33,873 nucleotides of DNA from Clostridia bacterium (GCA_026414765.1 JAOAIJ010000005.1:1-33873); one strand, 5' to 3'; shown: positions 8,882 to 17,378, counted from the first letter of the stretch. Notes: generated from the sequence alone by a model not told the origin. Numbers and translations are program-made.

Positions 8882-9595
8882 TCAAAGCCGTCCAGAATGC
8901 TCTATAATTGCATCAGCAAATGCCAAATCCTCTTTTGTGGTAATTTTTATGTTATCATATCTTCCCATCACAAGTTTGGTACACACGCCTAATCTTTCAG
9001 CAAGTATGGCATCATCTGTACCTGTGTACCCTTCCTCTTCCGCTTTCTTATGGGCTTCCATTATTATGTCGTATTTGAACGCCTGAGGTGTTTGAATGGA
9101 CCACAAAACATTTCTCTCAAGGGTTTCAGCTATAAAGCCGTCCTTATCACTCTTTTTTATTGTGTCCTTGACAGGCACTGCTGCACAGGCTGCACCAAAT
9201 CCCCTGGCTGCTTCTATGCATGCCATTATCGTTTCTTCTCTCACAAAGGGTCTTGCCCCATCATGTATCAATATAATATCCGATTCCCTTTTAGCTTCTT
9301 TCAAACCGTTATAGACCGAATTCTGCCTTTCGCTTCCACCTGCCACAACGGATTTTACCTTTTCAAACCCATACAGGTCTATGATACTTTTTTTGCAATA
9401 CATTATATCAGCTTCATTTACCACAAGTATTATTTCGTTTACTGAATCACAATCTTCAAAAGCCTGAATCGTCCTTGCAATAACCGGTTTTCCACATACA
9501 TCCACATACTGTTTGTTAATATCCATATTCATGCGTGTTCCTTTACCCGCCGCCACAATAACAACACTTACAGATATTCCAGCTCCTGTTTCCAT
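8882..9595 (-). CDS. ispD: 2-C-methyl-D-erythritol 4-phosphate cytidylyltransferase
   Basis: Transfers CMP from CTP to MEP, the third step of the MEP pathway. Family motifs: VVIVAAGKGTRMN (10-22) with the nucleotide-binding loop, NKQY, GGSERQNSVYNGL, IHDGARPFV, PVKDTIK, TPQAF and GTDDAILAERLG. The frame is open to 9712, but the ATG at 9595 is preceded by GGAGGAAGA and gives 237 residues, the usual length. The upstream extension would translate a palindromic operator array and is rejected. It lies next to the yacL-like gene, as in Bacillus subtilis. Confidence 0.95.
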   Translation of the reverse strand: METGAGISVSVVIVAAGKGTRMNMDINKQYVDVCGKPVIARTIQAFEDCDSVNEIILVVNEADIMYCKKSIIDLYGFEKVKSVVAGGSERQNSVYNGLKEAKRESDIILIHDGARPFVREETIMACIEAARGFGAACAAVPVKDTIKKSDKDGFIAETLERNVLWSIQTPQAFKYDIIMEAHKKAEEEGYTGTDDAILAERLGVCTKLVMGRYDNIKITTKEDLAFADAIIEHSGRL

Positions 9596-9635
9596 TCTTC
9601 CTCCACACCAGGCCCTTCCGGCTGTAATCCTCAAC

Positions 9636-9688
9636 ACTATATCATTATGCGATATATCGTTAAGTGATATATCGCATAATGATATAGT
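9636..9688. repeat. Operator-like array: four GATATATC-type palindromes at 15-bp spacing, in a 23-bp-arm inverted repeat
   Basis: Octamers ACTATATC (9636), GATATATC (9651), GATATATC (9666) and GATATAGT (9681) start exactly 15 bases apart. The spacers are ATTATGC, GTTAAGT and GCATAAT. The whole forms a perfect inverted repeat (9636-9658 with 9666-9688, 7-base centre). It overlaps the -10 box of the predicted ispD promoter and covers its start site, so it looks like a repressor-binding region. The regulator is not known. Confidence 0.75.
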
Positions 9689-9712
9689 ACTACCACATCC
9701 TGATTTTGTCAA
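9684..9712 (-). promoter_or_regulatory. SigA-type promoter of ispD
   Basis: On the minus strand, TTGACA (9707-9712), a 17-bp spacer and TACTAT (9684-9689). The -10 box lies inside the outermost unit of the palindrome array. Confidence 0.75.
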
Positions 9713-9735
9713 TACAATGATTAAAACCCAATAAA

Positions 9736-9759
9736 AAAAGCTGTATTCATACAGCTTTT
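9736..9759 (-). terminator. Terminator of the PIN-TRAM (yacL-like) gene
   Basis: On the minus strand an 11-bp stem, AAAAGCTGTAT/ATACAGCTTTT, overlaps the TAA stop and is followed by TTTTTTTATT. It insulates ispD from its upstream neighbour. Confidence 0.88.
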
Positions 9760-10819
9760 ATATTACTCTCTCTATAACATTTTTGGGTTTTGCAAATATC
9801 ATCCGCCCCGCAGCTGTTTGAATAACACTGGTGACCATCACACTCACCAGTTCGCCCATATACCTCTTGCCACCTTCTACTACTATCATTGTACCATCAT
9901 CCAGATATCCTATTCCTTGTCCATTTTCTTTACCGTCTTTAACTATCTGAATGGACATCTCCTCTCCAGGCAGGGCAATAGGTTTCATTGCATTTGCCAG
10001 CTCATTTATGTTCAAAACCTGTACCCCATGGACATTAGCTACTTTGTTAAGATTATAATCATTGGTTATTATTGTACAACCAGTCCTTTTAGCTGCCTTA
10101 AGTAATCTATCATCTACTTCGGCTCCTGTCGCATCATCAAAGTTTTCAATTTTGACAGGAAAAGCAAGCTCTTTCTGCAAAGCATTCAACACGTCTAATC
10201 CACGTCTGCCCCGGTTTCTCTTTAATCCATCCGGCGAATCCGCAATGTGCCTTAATTCCTCCAGGACGAAGTTCGGAATAACCAGCTGTCCTTCCAGAAA
10301 GCCGCTTCTACAAATGTCAACAATCCTACCATCAATAATAACATTTGTATCGAGCATTTTTAGCTCCATAGCACCTTTCTGCGACAATCCCTTTGCCGAA
10401 TCCGAAAAGGATTCATGCTTCTTGCCAAGTGCTATACCCACCCCTATACATGCAAATAAAATATTAGATATGATAGAAAGCGGTAGCCCAACAATACCTA
10501 TCCTGTTAACAGGTATATTTATAAGATTAGCAACGATAAGTCCTGCGATCAGACCTGCCGAACTCACTGTAATCTCGTATATAGTCATTTTCTGCAATGT
10601 CGCTTCGATTTTGTCAAGCAGCTTCAATACTGCCGATATTATCTGATTGGCAGTAGCATAGAATAATAGTGCGCAAATCACAGACAAAATAAAGAATATA
10701 CCAAATTCAATACCTGTCTGAAAAGAGATATCATTCACCATGAAGATTGTTCTCGTCAGTGTAAACCCGGTAATTGCGCCTATTAAAGCAAATGAGCCCC
10801 TTATTACATTGTTTATCAC
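9758..10819 (-). CDS. Membrane-anchored PIN-TRAM domain protein (YacL-like)
   Basis: A 353-residue protein. The N-terminal third has about four transmembrane helices. A PIN nuclease-like domain follows, with acidic residues in LDTNVIIDGRIVDI, VLEELRHIAD, VDDRLLKAA and TNDYNL. A C-terminal TRAM-like segment (GIGYLDDGTMIVVEGG) ends it. The layout matches B. subtilis YacL, which sits at the same place beside ispD. The biological role of YacL is unsettled; PIN domains are generally metal-dependent RNases. The longest frame begins with a GTG at 10843; the GTG at 10819 is preferred because GGGGAG lies 9 bases before it and the product then starts like YacL. Confidence 0.88.
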   Translation of the reverse strand: MINNVIRGSFALIGAITGFTLTRTIFMVNDISFQTGIEFGIFFILSVICALLFYATANQIISAVLKLLDKIEATLQKMTIYEITVSSAGLIAGLIVANLINIPVNRIGIVGLPLSIISNILFACIGVGIALGKKHESFSDSAKGLSQKGAMELKMLDTNVIIDGRIVDICRSGFLEGQLVIPNFVLEELRHIADSPDGLKRNRGRRGLDVLNALQKELAFPVKIENFDDATGAEVDDRLLKAAKRTGCTIITNDYNLNKVANVHGVQVLNINELANAMKPIALPGEEMSIQIVKDGKENGQGIGYLDDGTMIVVEGGKRYMGELVSVMVTSVIQTAAGRMIFAKPKNVIERVI

Positions 10820-11161
10820 TATACCTAACTCCCCTATAGACACCTGAATATGTTTCTTTCCTATAGATAAATGGTTATATCATGCAATATACAGTTGTAT
10901 ACACTAAATCAACAAAAAGTGCTTGCCGCTAATGTATTAGTACCCCTATTGCAGTCACACGGTTCACAGTTAAAGTAATTTTAGCTTCAGAGTTGGTTGA
11001 CTATAGTTAAGGCCCGGGAAAATATATCAGACATTTCTGCTAGAAGCTTCATGCCGGATAGTTCTCAGTCAGGCTAAAATCTATATCCTCAATTTAATAA
11101 TCAAAACAAAAAAATGAAATAAATAATAAGACTAGTTTTATTCTATTTAGATATTAATCAA
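10820..11161. other. Intergenic region between yacL-like gene and carD, no feature seen
   Basis: This stretch holds no open frame longer than about 21 codons on either strand, no convincing terminator for carD and no recognised RNA. A promoter for the yacL-like gene must lie here or further upstream, but I could not place one with confidence. Confidence 0.5.
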
Positions 11162-11641
11162 TCATATACTAATGTGGTCATTTATTATGTTCTCAATTTC
11201 ACATGGATCCACGCCTCTTGCCAGTACAAGCTCGCTTATAAGTATCTGGCGGGCACTGTTCAGCATCTTCCGTTCTCCTGTAGACAGGCCTTTTTCCTTT
11301 TCCCTAAGCATTAATGACCTGACAACATCAGCAACTTCAAAGATATTGCCACTTTTAATTTTCGTCATGTTTTCCCGATAACGCTTGTTCCAGTTCAAGT
11401 TAATACTGTTATTCTGATCTCCCAAAACTTTCAATACCTTGTCCACTTCAAGGCCGCTAATAACTTCCCTGATACCTATATCCCCGATATTATGCGTAGG
11501 AATCATTACCTTCATGTCACCCAGTGGCATTTTCATGACATAGTAATTCTGCTTCTGTCCAAGAATCTCCCTTTCTTCAATTGATTCAATAATACCCGCT
11601 CCATGCATTGGGTAAACAATCTTGTCCCCAACATTAAACAT
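11162..11641 (-). CDS. CarD/CdnL family RNA-polymerase-binding regulator
   Basis: A 159-residue protein. The N-terminal RNA-polymerase-interaction (Tudor-like) domain is MFNVGDKIVYPMHGAGIIESIEEREILG and YYVMKMP onward. A helical C-terminal domain has the LNWNKRYREN and LSTGERKMLNSARQIL segments typical of the family. CarD-type proteins bind the polymerase beta subunit and stabilise open promoters. The start is the ATG at 11641, eight bases after GGAGG; the longer frame to 11674 is rejected. It has its own strong promoter. I do not assign a symbol because paralogues are common in Clostridia. Confidence 0.92.
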   Translation of the reverse strand: MFNVGDKIVYPMHGAGIIESIEEREILGQKQNYYVMKMPLGDMKVMIPTHNIGDIGIREVISGLEVDKVLKVLGDQNNSINLNWNKRYRENMTKIKSGNIFEVADVVRSLMLREKEKGLSTGERKMLNSARQILISELVLARGVDPCEIENIINDHISI

Positions 11642-11749
11642 AATAAACTCCTCCGATAAATAAAACTTCCTCACAACCCCCGGAAGCCTTAAAAATCAAA
11701 AAAAGATTCAATTGAAACATTTTGTGTAATAAAATTTCCCACAATAAAC

Positions 11750-11778
11750 AGTATACTACAAAGAAATATTATTGTCAA
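11750..11778 (-). promoter_or_regulatory. Near-consensus SigA promoter of carD
   Basis: On the minus strand, TTGACA (11773-11778), a 17-bp spacer and TATACT (11750-11755), giving a leader of about 100 bases before the carD ATG. Confidence 0.85.
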
Positions 11779-11808
11779 AACGAATTATTTTAACATGGGG
11801 TAATGGTT

Positions 11809-11973
11809 ATGTCAACGGAAAATTTATGCCTTATTGCGGATTACAGTATGAAATGTTTACCAATTCATTTTCAATTGACAAGTAACAGACTCAGCAATTA
11901 TAATGAAATTAACAATCTTAAATCCGCTTGTTACAAGCTTTATGCATTATTCAGGGGTTCTGGCGGTTTCTAA
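11809..11973 (+). CDS. Possible 54-residue small protein (weak)
   Basis: ATG to TAA gives a peptide starting MSTENLCLIADY and ending FRGSGGF. Only a weak GGGG precedes the ATG at 8 bases. The frame overlaps the predicted promoter of the next plus-strand gene (11875-11904). No domain is recognised. It may be a chance open frame. Confidence 0.2.
   Translation: MSTENLCLIADYSMKCLPIHFQLTSNRLSNYNEINNLKSACYKLYALFRGSGGF
11875..11904 (+). promoter_or_regulatory. SigA promoter of the 131-residue Cys protein gene
   Basis: TTGACA (11875-11880), an 18-bp spacer and TATAAT (11899-11904), both hexamers consensus. The leader to the TTG start is about 110 bases. Confidence 0.8.
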
Positions 11974-12022
11974 ACCCTTGAAGCACAGTTTCATAAATAT
12001 TACACCTAAGGAGTGAGCCATA

Positions 12023-12418
12023 TTGAAAGACATAAAAGTGGATGAATTCCAATTTACGGCAAGTGAACTGCTTGTTAGGAATAAAAGCATTATCGATTTA
12101 ATAACAAAATTTCAGGATTCCAACGCAAGAGTCAATCGCGCAGTAGTGAAATCAGTTACTCAATGTGGCTGTGTAAAGATTCATGCCAAAAAGCAGGCAT
12201 TTCCCGAGGATGCTGACTTTGAAGAAGTACGTAATGCCATGAAAACGCATATAGACGGGAAGTTATGCGAAAATTGCAGGGATTTGATTGAAAAGGATAT
12301 CGGTAGAAATTTATTTTACCTTGCCTCAATATGTAATACATTGGATCTGAATTTGTACGATATACTGCTCAAAGAACTGGATAGAGTAAAAATGTTGGGA
12401 AAATATAACTTAAGATAA
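12023..12418 (+). CDS. Conserved clostridial-type 131-residue protein with CxC and CxxC motifs
   Basis: Translation starts at a TTG; AAGGAG lies 9 bases upstream and no better start exists. The protein is mostly helical and hydrophilic. Cysteines C48 and C50 (QCGC) and C82 and C85 (LCENC) could form a metal site; C104 lies in a hydrophobic C-terminal helix pair (NLFYLASICNTLDLNLYDILL) that looks like the end of MazG-type helical proteins. From memory, close relatives occur widely in Clostridia as proteins of unknown function, some labelled DUF1573; I cannot confirm that label. It is transcribed convergently with disA and carries its own promoter and terminator. Confidence 0.8.
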   Translation: MKDIKVDEFQFTASELLVRNKSIIDLITKFQDSNARVNRAVVKSVTQCGCVKIHAKKQAFPEDADFEEVRNAMKTHIDGKLCENCRDLIEKDIGRNLFYLASICNTLDLNLYDILLKELDRVKMLGKYNLR

Positions 12419-12424
12419 AAACAG

Positions 12425-12455
12425 TACTGTGTGAAATCACACAGTATTATTTTTT
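12425..12455. terminator. Terminator between the Cys protein gene and disA
   Basis: TACTGTGTGA (12425-12434) pairs with TCACACAGTA (12437-12446) around AA, then TTATTTTTT. It sits between convergent genes and may act in both directions. Confidence 0.88.
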
Positions 12456-12458
12456 GTC

Positions 12459-13541
12459 CTAAATATGTCTGTTATCGATAAGGAGTTGATCCTGCACTCT
12501 CCTGAGGCCTTCCTTTATCATCCTGGCTCTTACCTCTCCTATACCTTCTACATCATCAAGTTCTTCAGTTGAAGCCTTTAATATCCCCTGGAGATTATAA
12601 AATGATTCAACAAGCTTTCTTATCACCGTCATAGGTACTCTCGGAACTTTGTTCATAATCCTGAACCCTCTGGGAGATACATTGATGTCAAATGAGTTGT
12701 TTCCACCATAGTATCCTAATGCACGGCACACAAATGTAAGTTCCATCAGTTCCTCATATTTCAGTGATTTTATTTGTCTCATTACATCTTCAGCACATTT
12801 ATCATCAACCGGTATCATATAATCCTCAATGACAAGAAGGCCGTCTCCTTCGATATTTGCCAGCAATTCCTCAAGCTGCATGCTTATCAGTCTTCCTTCA
12901 TTGCCAAGTTCACAGATATACCTGTCAATTTCTGCAACTATTCTCATGACCATCTCTGTTCTCTGTATAACCAAGGCAACATCATCCAGGGTCACTATAT
13001 CCTCAAATTCCAGTACACTCAGATTGTTCATGGCATCATCCAGTACTGCCTTATATTTCTCCAAGGTCTGCAGCGCCTGATTTGCTCTGGTCAGGATAGT
13101 CGGGGTATCTCTCAGAATATATTTTTTAGAGTCCATATAGAGAGTAATAATATTTCTCCGCTGAGAAATACATATTACAACTTCTCCCGTCTGTCTTGCT
13201 ACTCTTTCAGCACTTTTATGCCTTGTACCGGTCTCTTCGGTAGGTATGGAAGGGTCAGGTATCAACAGTGCATTTGCATACAGGATTTTTTTCAAATCCT
13301 TGCTCACAATTATAGCACCGTCCATTTTTGCCAACTCATATAGCTGTGCCGGGGAGTATTCCTTATTTATAAAGAAGCCGCCGTCTACAATATTCATAAC
13401 CTCCTGGGAGTCACCTATTACAATAAGGGCGCCGGTTCTTGCTCTCAGTATGTTATCCAGACCTTCTCTCAATGATGTTCCCGGAGACATCATTTTCAAT
13501 ATATCCAGCATTTCATTTTCCTTAAGTCTCTCTTCCCTCAT
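12459..13541 (-). CDS. disA: DNA integrity scanning diadenylate cyclase DisA
   Basis: A 360-residue protein that makes cyclic di-AMP from two ATP and pauses at branched DNA. The N-terminal DAC domain holds the DGA motif (74-76, [10 protein letters not shown]) and [15 protein letters not shown] (105-119), with [12 protein letters not shown] after it. A linker helical domain follows, then a C-terminal helix-hairpin-helix DNA-binding part ([20 protein letters not shown]). The usual RHR triplet is RHK here (residues 107-109). GGAGG lies four bases before the ATG. In B. subtilis disA follows radA directly; here a 196-base gap with a promoter separates them. Confidence 0.96.
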   Translation of the reverse strand: MREERLKENEMLDILKMMSPGTSLREGLDNILRARTGALIVIGDSQEVMNIVDGGFFINKEYSPAQLYELAKMDGAIIVSKDLKKILYANALLIPDPSIPTEETGTRHKSAERVARQTGEVVICISQRRNIITLYMDSKKYILRDTPTILTRANQALQTLEKYKAVLDDAMNNLSVLEFEDIVTLDDVALVIQRTEMVMRIVAEIDRYICELGNEGRLISMQLEELLANIEGDGLLVIEDYMIPVDDKCAEDVMRQIKSLKYEELMELTFVCRALGYYGGNNSFDINVSPRGFRIMNKVPRVPMTVIRKLVESFYNLQGILKASTEELDDVEGIGEVRARMIKEGLRRVQDQLLIDNRHI

Positions 13542-13693
13542 AACCCCTCCGAAAATCAGCTGACAGTTGACATTTGAAAGTTACAAAACCACTAAAAACA
13601 GCTAATCACAAGAAACATATATTATTTGTCCAGGCCCTGAAATCCAAAAAATCTTGGATATAAAAGTATCTTTCATTTACACTTCTTTACCTA

Positions 13694-13723
13694 ATTATAC
13701 CCATTCATTATCTCAGCTGTAAA
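13694..13723 (-). promoter_or_regulatory. Promoter of disA
   Basis: On the minus strand, TTTACA (13718-13723), an 18-bp spacer and TATAAT (13694-13699), immediately after the radA stop. The leader to disA is about 145 bases. Confidence 0.6.
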
Positions 13724-13737
13724 CTGCATACTATAAA

Positions 13738-15099
13738 CTACAATAATACCTCCAGTGCCTGCTGAACATTTTCTACTGATTTTATATTTATGCCGTTTAT
13801 ATCTTTCATTTGCTTGATTATTTTCATATTTCCAGCAGGGACAATACAATTTTTGAATCCTATACGGGCTGCTTCAATAATTCTCTTATCTATCTGATTC
13901 ACTGCTCTCACTTCGCCCGTCAGACCCACTTCCCCTATCAGTACACTACCCTCTCTCACAGGCGTATTCCTGAAACTTGATGCTATTGCAGTAATCACAC
14001 CCAGATCACAAGCCGGTTCGTCCAGTTTGAGTCCTCCCACAACATTTACATAAGCATCATAGCTGCTTAGCTGCATTCCTACCCTTTTCTCAAGTACCGC
14101 CATAAGAAGTGTAATTCTGTTATAGTCTATACCTGTCGCCATCCTTCTTGGCATCCCGAAATTGGTTGCGCAGACAAGTGCCTGTATTTCTATCAGCATA
14201 GGCCTGGTTCCTTCAACACTTGATATCACAACAGATCCCGGAACATTTTCCGGCCTTTCGGAAAGCATAATCTGTGACGGATTATCAACTTCGACCAGTC
14301 CTACATCTCTCATTTCAAATATTCCAATTTCATTAGTAGATCCGAACCTGTTCTTCACTGATCTCAATACCCTGTAGCTCAGGTGTCTGTCACCTTCAAA
14401 GTAAAGAACTGTATCCACCATATGTTCCAGTACCCTGGGACCAGCTATAGCTCCTTCTTTAGTAACATGTCCTACTATGATTATCGTAATACCACGGCTT
14501 TTTCCTATCCTCATAAGCCCTGCGGTAATATCTCTGACCTGACTTACACTCCCGGGAGCAGATGTAAGGTTTTCATTGAACATGGTCTGAATAGAGTCTA
14601 TGATCACTAGACCAGGTTTTTCTGATTCTATAACTTTCTCTACAGCTCTGAAATTTGTTTCGGAAACCATAAGCAAATTGGAATTCCTTACATCAAGTCT
14701 ATCGGCTCTTAACTTAATTTGCTTTATAGATTCCTCGCCTGAGATATATAATAACTTTGAATCAAGCTGAATCTTATCACAGATTTGAAGTATTAAAGTT
14801 GATTTGCCTATGCCCGGGTCTCCTCCTACAAGTATCAATGAGCCTTTTATAAGTCCGCCACCAAGCACTCTGTCCATCTCTTTTATCCCGGTGGAATAGC
14901 GCTCTTCATCCCCTACTTTGATATCATTTATACTGACCGGCTTAATATCATTGTAATGGATATGGTCTGACTTTTGCAAGTTATCCTGAAACTGCTCGAC
15001 AAATGTATTCCACTGGCTACATGCCGGGCACTTCCCAAGCCATCCCATCGATTCATAACCACATTCCTGACATACAAAAATCGGTTTTAACTTTGCCAT
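13738..15099 (-). CDS. radA: DNA repair protein RadA/Sms
   Basis: A 453-residue branch-migration ATPase of the RecA superfamily. Features in order: C4 zinc finger (C10, C13, C24, C27), Walker A GGDPGIGKST (92-101), Walker B-like LVIIDSIQ (164-171), the RadA-specific KNRFGS motif (249-254), and a C-terminal Lon-protease-like domain (LDEPACDLGVITAIASS, GEVGLTGEVRAV). GGAGG five bases before the ATG at 15099 gives the usual RadA length; the extension to 15177 has no RBS support. It keeps the Firmicute order clpC-radA-disA, though three carbohydrate genes now separate it from clpC. Confidence 0.96.
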   Translation of the reverse strand: MAKLKPIFVCQECGYESMGWLGKCPACSQWNTFVEQFQDNLQKSDHIHYNDIKPVSINDIKVGDEERYSTGIKEMDRVLGGGLIKGSLILVGGDPGIGKSTLILQICDKIQLDSKLLYISGEESIKQIKLRADRLDVRNSNLLMVSETNFRAVEKVIESEKPGLVIIDSIQTMFNENLTSAPGSVSQVRDITAGLMRIGKSRGITIIIVGHVTKEGAIAGPRVLEHMVDTVLYFEGDRHLSYRVLRSVKNRFGSTNEIGIFEMRDVGLVEVDNPSQIMLSERPENVPGSVVISSVEGTRPMLIEIQALVCATNFGMPRRMATGIDYNRITLLMAVLEKRVGMQLSSYDAYVNVVGGLKLDEPACDLGVITAIASSFRNTPVREGSVLIGEVGLTGEVRAVNQIDKRIIEAARIGFKNCIVPAGNMKIIKQMKDINGINIKSVENVQQALEVLL

Positions 15100-15240
15100 T
15101 ACTTCCTCCCATTCAACTACCCTATAACTGTTCCCTCTCAAATCAATACAAGGTAAGCATGATTCCGCGTTTATCACACTTACCTGTACTTACACATACC
15201 CTATAGTATAAAGAATTATTTTCATACAGGAGCTTCCAGT

Positions 15241-15414
15241 ATGCTGCGCTTTATTAAAAAGGTTTTTCTTTTTTTCGACCTGGTAATTAACCATGGAATA
15301 AACCCATTTACTGTCCTTAGAAACCGTAAGCCCCTAAAAGAATATACAGAAAAAAGCGGTAAAATACCCCCAACCAACTTTGATTACAATAAAAATGAGG
15401 AAAACATGAATTAG
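15241..15414 (+). CDS. Small 57-residue basic protein of unknown function
   Basis: ATG to TAG, 57 residues: MLRFIKKVFLFFDLVINHG at the start, then a basic, polar C-terminal part including LRNRKPLKEYTEKSG and ending YNKNEENMN. GGAG lies eight bases upstream, an ideal spacing. The amphipathic or hydrophobic N-terminal helix with flanking lysines could associate with membrane. It fills most of the gap between radA and the GH15 gene, on the opposite strand to both. No family is recognised. The balanced composition and good RBS argue for a real gene, but no promoter is obvious (a TATAGT lies at 15202). Confidence 0.55.
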   Translation: MLRFIKKVFLFFDLVINHGINPFTVLRNRKPLKEYTEKSGKIPPTNFDYNKNEENMN

Positions 15415-15443
15415 ACTACTTAATCATCAGCAACCTATTACTT

Positions 15444-17378
15444 TTATACCTCTCCTGCATCCAGCAGTTCCATCAGGACCAAAACAAACATGGCATGTGA
15501 CCATGTTAATGGAATCACCCATTCAGGTCTTCCAGTATCGCGATTTACCTGCTCCGGCAGCAGCCCCAACTCTGTCCTTGATTTTACAGCCCAGTAAAAA
15601 TAACTTTTTGCTTTGGCAAAGTCCCTTCTGCTGCAGTAATATAACGCAACCCAAAGTGTAGTCAGTACCCAGGGATTACCTCCGGCATAATTGTCACTTT
15701 CATATCTTTTTATTCCACCTATGACCGGCGAAGTAAGAGCCCGTTCGATATTTTCTACAGTACAGGCGACTCTGTAATCATCGCTTTCAAATACTCCAAA
15801 TGGAATAGATATGCCAAGAAGGCTTATATCAATCATTCCATCCTCTAAAGTTACATCTCTTTTATATCCTTTCGGATTAACCTCTATTACGGTCGTATCC
15901 TGTGAATACTCTCCGCCCCAGGGGTTTAGTTTAGTTCTTATGCTCCTTAGGAAACACCTTCTGTCCTCTTTCCACAGATGTTTCTCCATAGCAGCTTTCA
16001 TGCCCATCCACGCTTTTTCCCAGATAGGTACCTTATCCTGCCCCCTGCCCAACACTCCTGCAATTTCAACTGCCGCCTTTATCCCACCGCATACTGCAGC
16101 AGAGGAGTATGTGTGCTCTCCGAATCTTTCCTCCCACAAGTCGTAACTTGGCTTCGGAAGACCGGTATCTTCATCAACAAAATTTACAAGGAAATCCGCA
16201 GCTTTTTCAACACTCTCCCAAACACCCTCGAGGAATTCTTTGCTTCCGGTCATCTCATAGTGCTTCAGCATTCCCCATATGATAGTACCTGTCTCGTCAA
16301 TCTGAAGACCCCATGAAGGGGCAATATTTCCATCCATATGGTATCTTTGCTGCCATGAACCTTCATCATCCTGAACCTGAACTGCCCACTCATAAAATTT
16401 CTCTACTGAAGAGGTCAAACCACATTTATCCAAAGCGCCGGTAATAAACGCAGCGTCCCTTCCCCAGCAATACGCATACCTTCCACATCTGGTAAATCCC
16501 TCGTCAATTTCAGGTGCCGCAAGAAGCCCGCCTGTTTTCTTGTCCGACATAAGCTTAAACACCAGGAGAGTTCTCTTATATAGATTATTTACATCAATAT
16601 CCGACGTGTGGACTTTCTGTGCTTTATTCAGAAAATCCAGCCAGTATTCCTCAGTATTCTCATATTCTTGTATTATATCTGAATTATTCATACTGTGCAC
16701 TACTTTTTTAAGGTTTTTTAGTGTATCTGATGCACAGACATGGAGAGTAAATTGTCTTTTCTCCCCAGGCATTATTCTACCCAGCTTCCACGATACAGCA
16801 CCGTCCGGCATCATACCTATACTATCGTTTCCGTTCAGTTCAGTATATCTTGCGCTGTCATATGCATTATTCCCCAACTGGAACTGATACGCCTTCATAT
16901 TTGAAGAAATTGATATATAGTATCCGTGTCTGTAGTGTATTAAAGCATCATAGCTGAAATCAAACAGGGTATTCCTCATTTCAGGGTTTGTACTGATTCC
17001 CGAAGAGTACACTATGACCCCCAGGTCATATTCATGCTCAGAGTAATTTCCAATAGTAAGGTTTCTGATCATTACATCCTTTTCGGGCAGCACAAAGTCT
17101 GTCTGCTCAATCTTTATTCCTCTGCCGTAATCCGTACAAATTGTTTTAAGAATATTTGTGTCTTTTACATAATACTGCTCATGGTGAAAATTATCCTCAT
17201 GCAGCCATAACGTACTATGTCTGTGTTCAGTAAAAAAAACACCCACAGCTAACCTGTCAATATGCTGCGGATAATCTATATTGGGCCAAAACAACCTTAT
17301 TAGCTCTCCTTTATCGGTTATGCACCCAAGCATACTTGAATTGCCAACAACAGCGTTATTTATATATGGTTTTGTCAT
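15444..17378 (-). CDS. Cytoplasmic GH15 glucoamylase-like glycoside hydrolase
   Basis: A 644-residue two-domain protein. An N-terminal beta-sandwich-like domain (to about 255) is followed by an (alpha/alpha)6 barrel with GH15 signatures: YAYCWGRDAAF (301-311), SWGLQIDETG (355-364, likely catalytic acid E362) and LLPEQVNRDTGRPEWVIPLTWSHA near the C-terminus with the likely catalytic base Glu. No signal peptide is present, so it probably acts inside the cell on imported or stored alpha-glucan oligosaccharides (glucoamylase, isomaltase or trehalase activity not distinguished). The ATG at 17378 follows GGGGGA; the longer frame to 17483 crosses the promoter. Confidence 0.9.
   Translation of the reverse strand: MTKPYINNAVVGNSSMLGCITDKGELIRLFWPNIDYPQHIDRLAVGVFFTEHRHSTLWLHEDNFHHEQYYVKDTNILKTICTDYGRGIKIEQTDFVLPEKDVMIRNLTIGNYSEHEYDLGVIVYSSGISTNPEMRNTLFDFSYDALIHYRHGYYISISSNMKAYQFQLGNNAYDSARYTELNGNDSIGMMPDGAVSWKLGRIMPGEKRQFTLHVCASDTLKNLKKVVHSMNNSDIIQEYENTEEYWLDFLNKAQKVHTSDIDVNNLYKRTLLVFKLMSDKKTGGLLAAPEIDEGFTRCGRYAYCWGRDAAFITGALDKCGLTSSVEKFYEWAVQVQDDEGSWQQRYHMDGNIAPSWGLQIDETGTIIWGMLKHYEMTGSKEFLEGVWESVEKAADFLVNFVDEDTGLPKPSYDLWEERFGEHTYSSAAVCGGIKAAVEIAGVLGRGQDKVPIWEKAWMGMKAAMEKHLWKEDRRCFLRSIRTKLNPWGGEYSQDTTVIEVNPKGYKRDVTLEDGMIDISLLGISIPFGVFESDDYRVACTVENIERALTSPVIGGIKRYESDNYAGGNPWVLTTLWVALYYCSRRDFAKAKSYFYWAVKSRTELGLLPEQVNRDTGRPEWVIPLTWSHAMFVLVLMELLDAGEV

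Noticed and set aside
9636-9688. CRISPR-like or MITE interpretation of the palindromic repeats
   Set aside because: The units are only 8 bp with 7-bp spacers, no Cas genes are seen, and the array coincides with a promoter.
9596-9712. N-terminal extension of IspD containing a repeated DISLNDISHNDI-like sequence
   Set aside because: The repetition is the translation of the 15-bp palindrome array in the promoter. The RBS and the family length support the start at 9595.
15100-15177. Extended N-terminus for RadA
   Set aside because: The zinc finger and family start align with the ATG at 15099, which has a good GGAGG.
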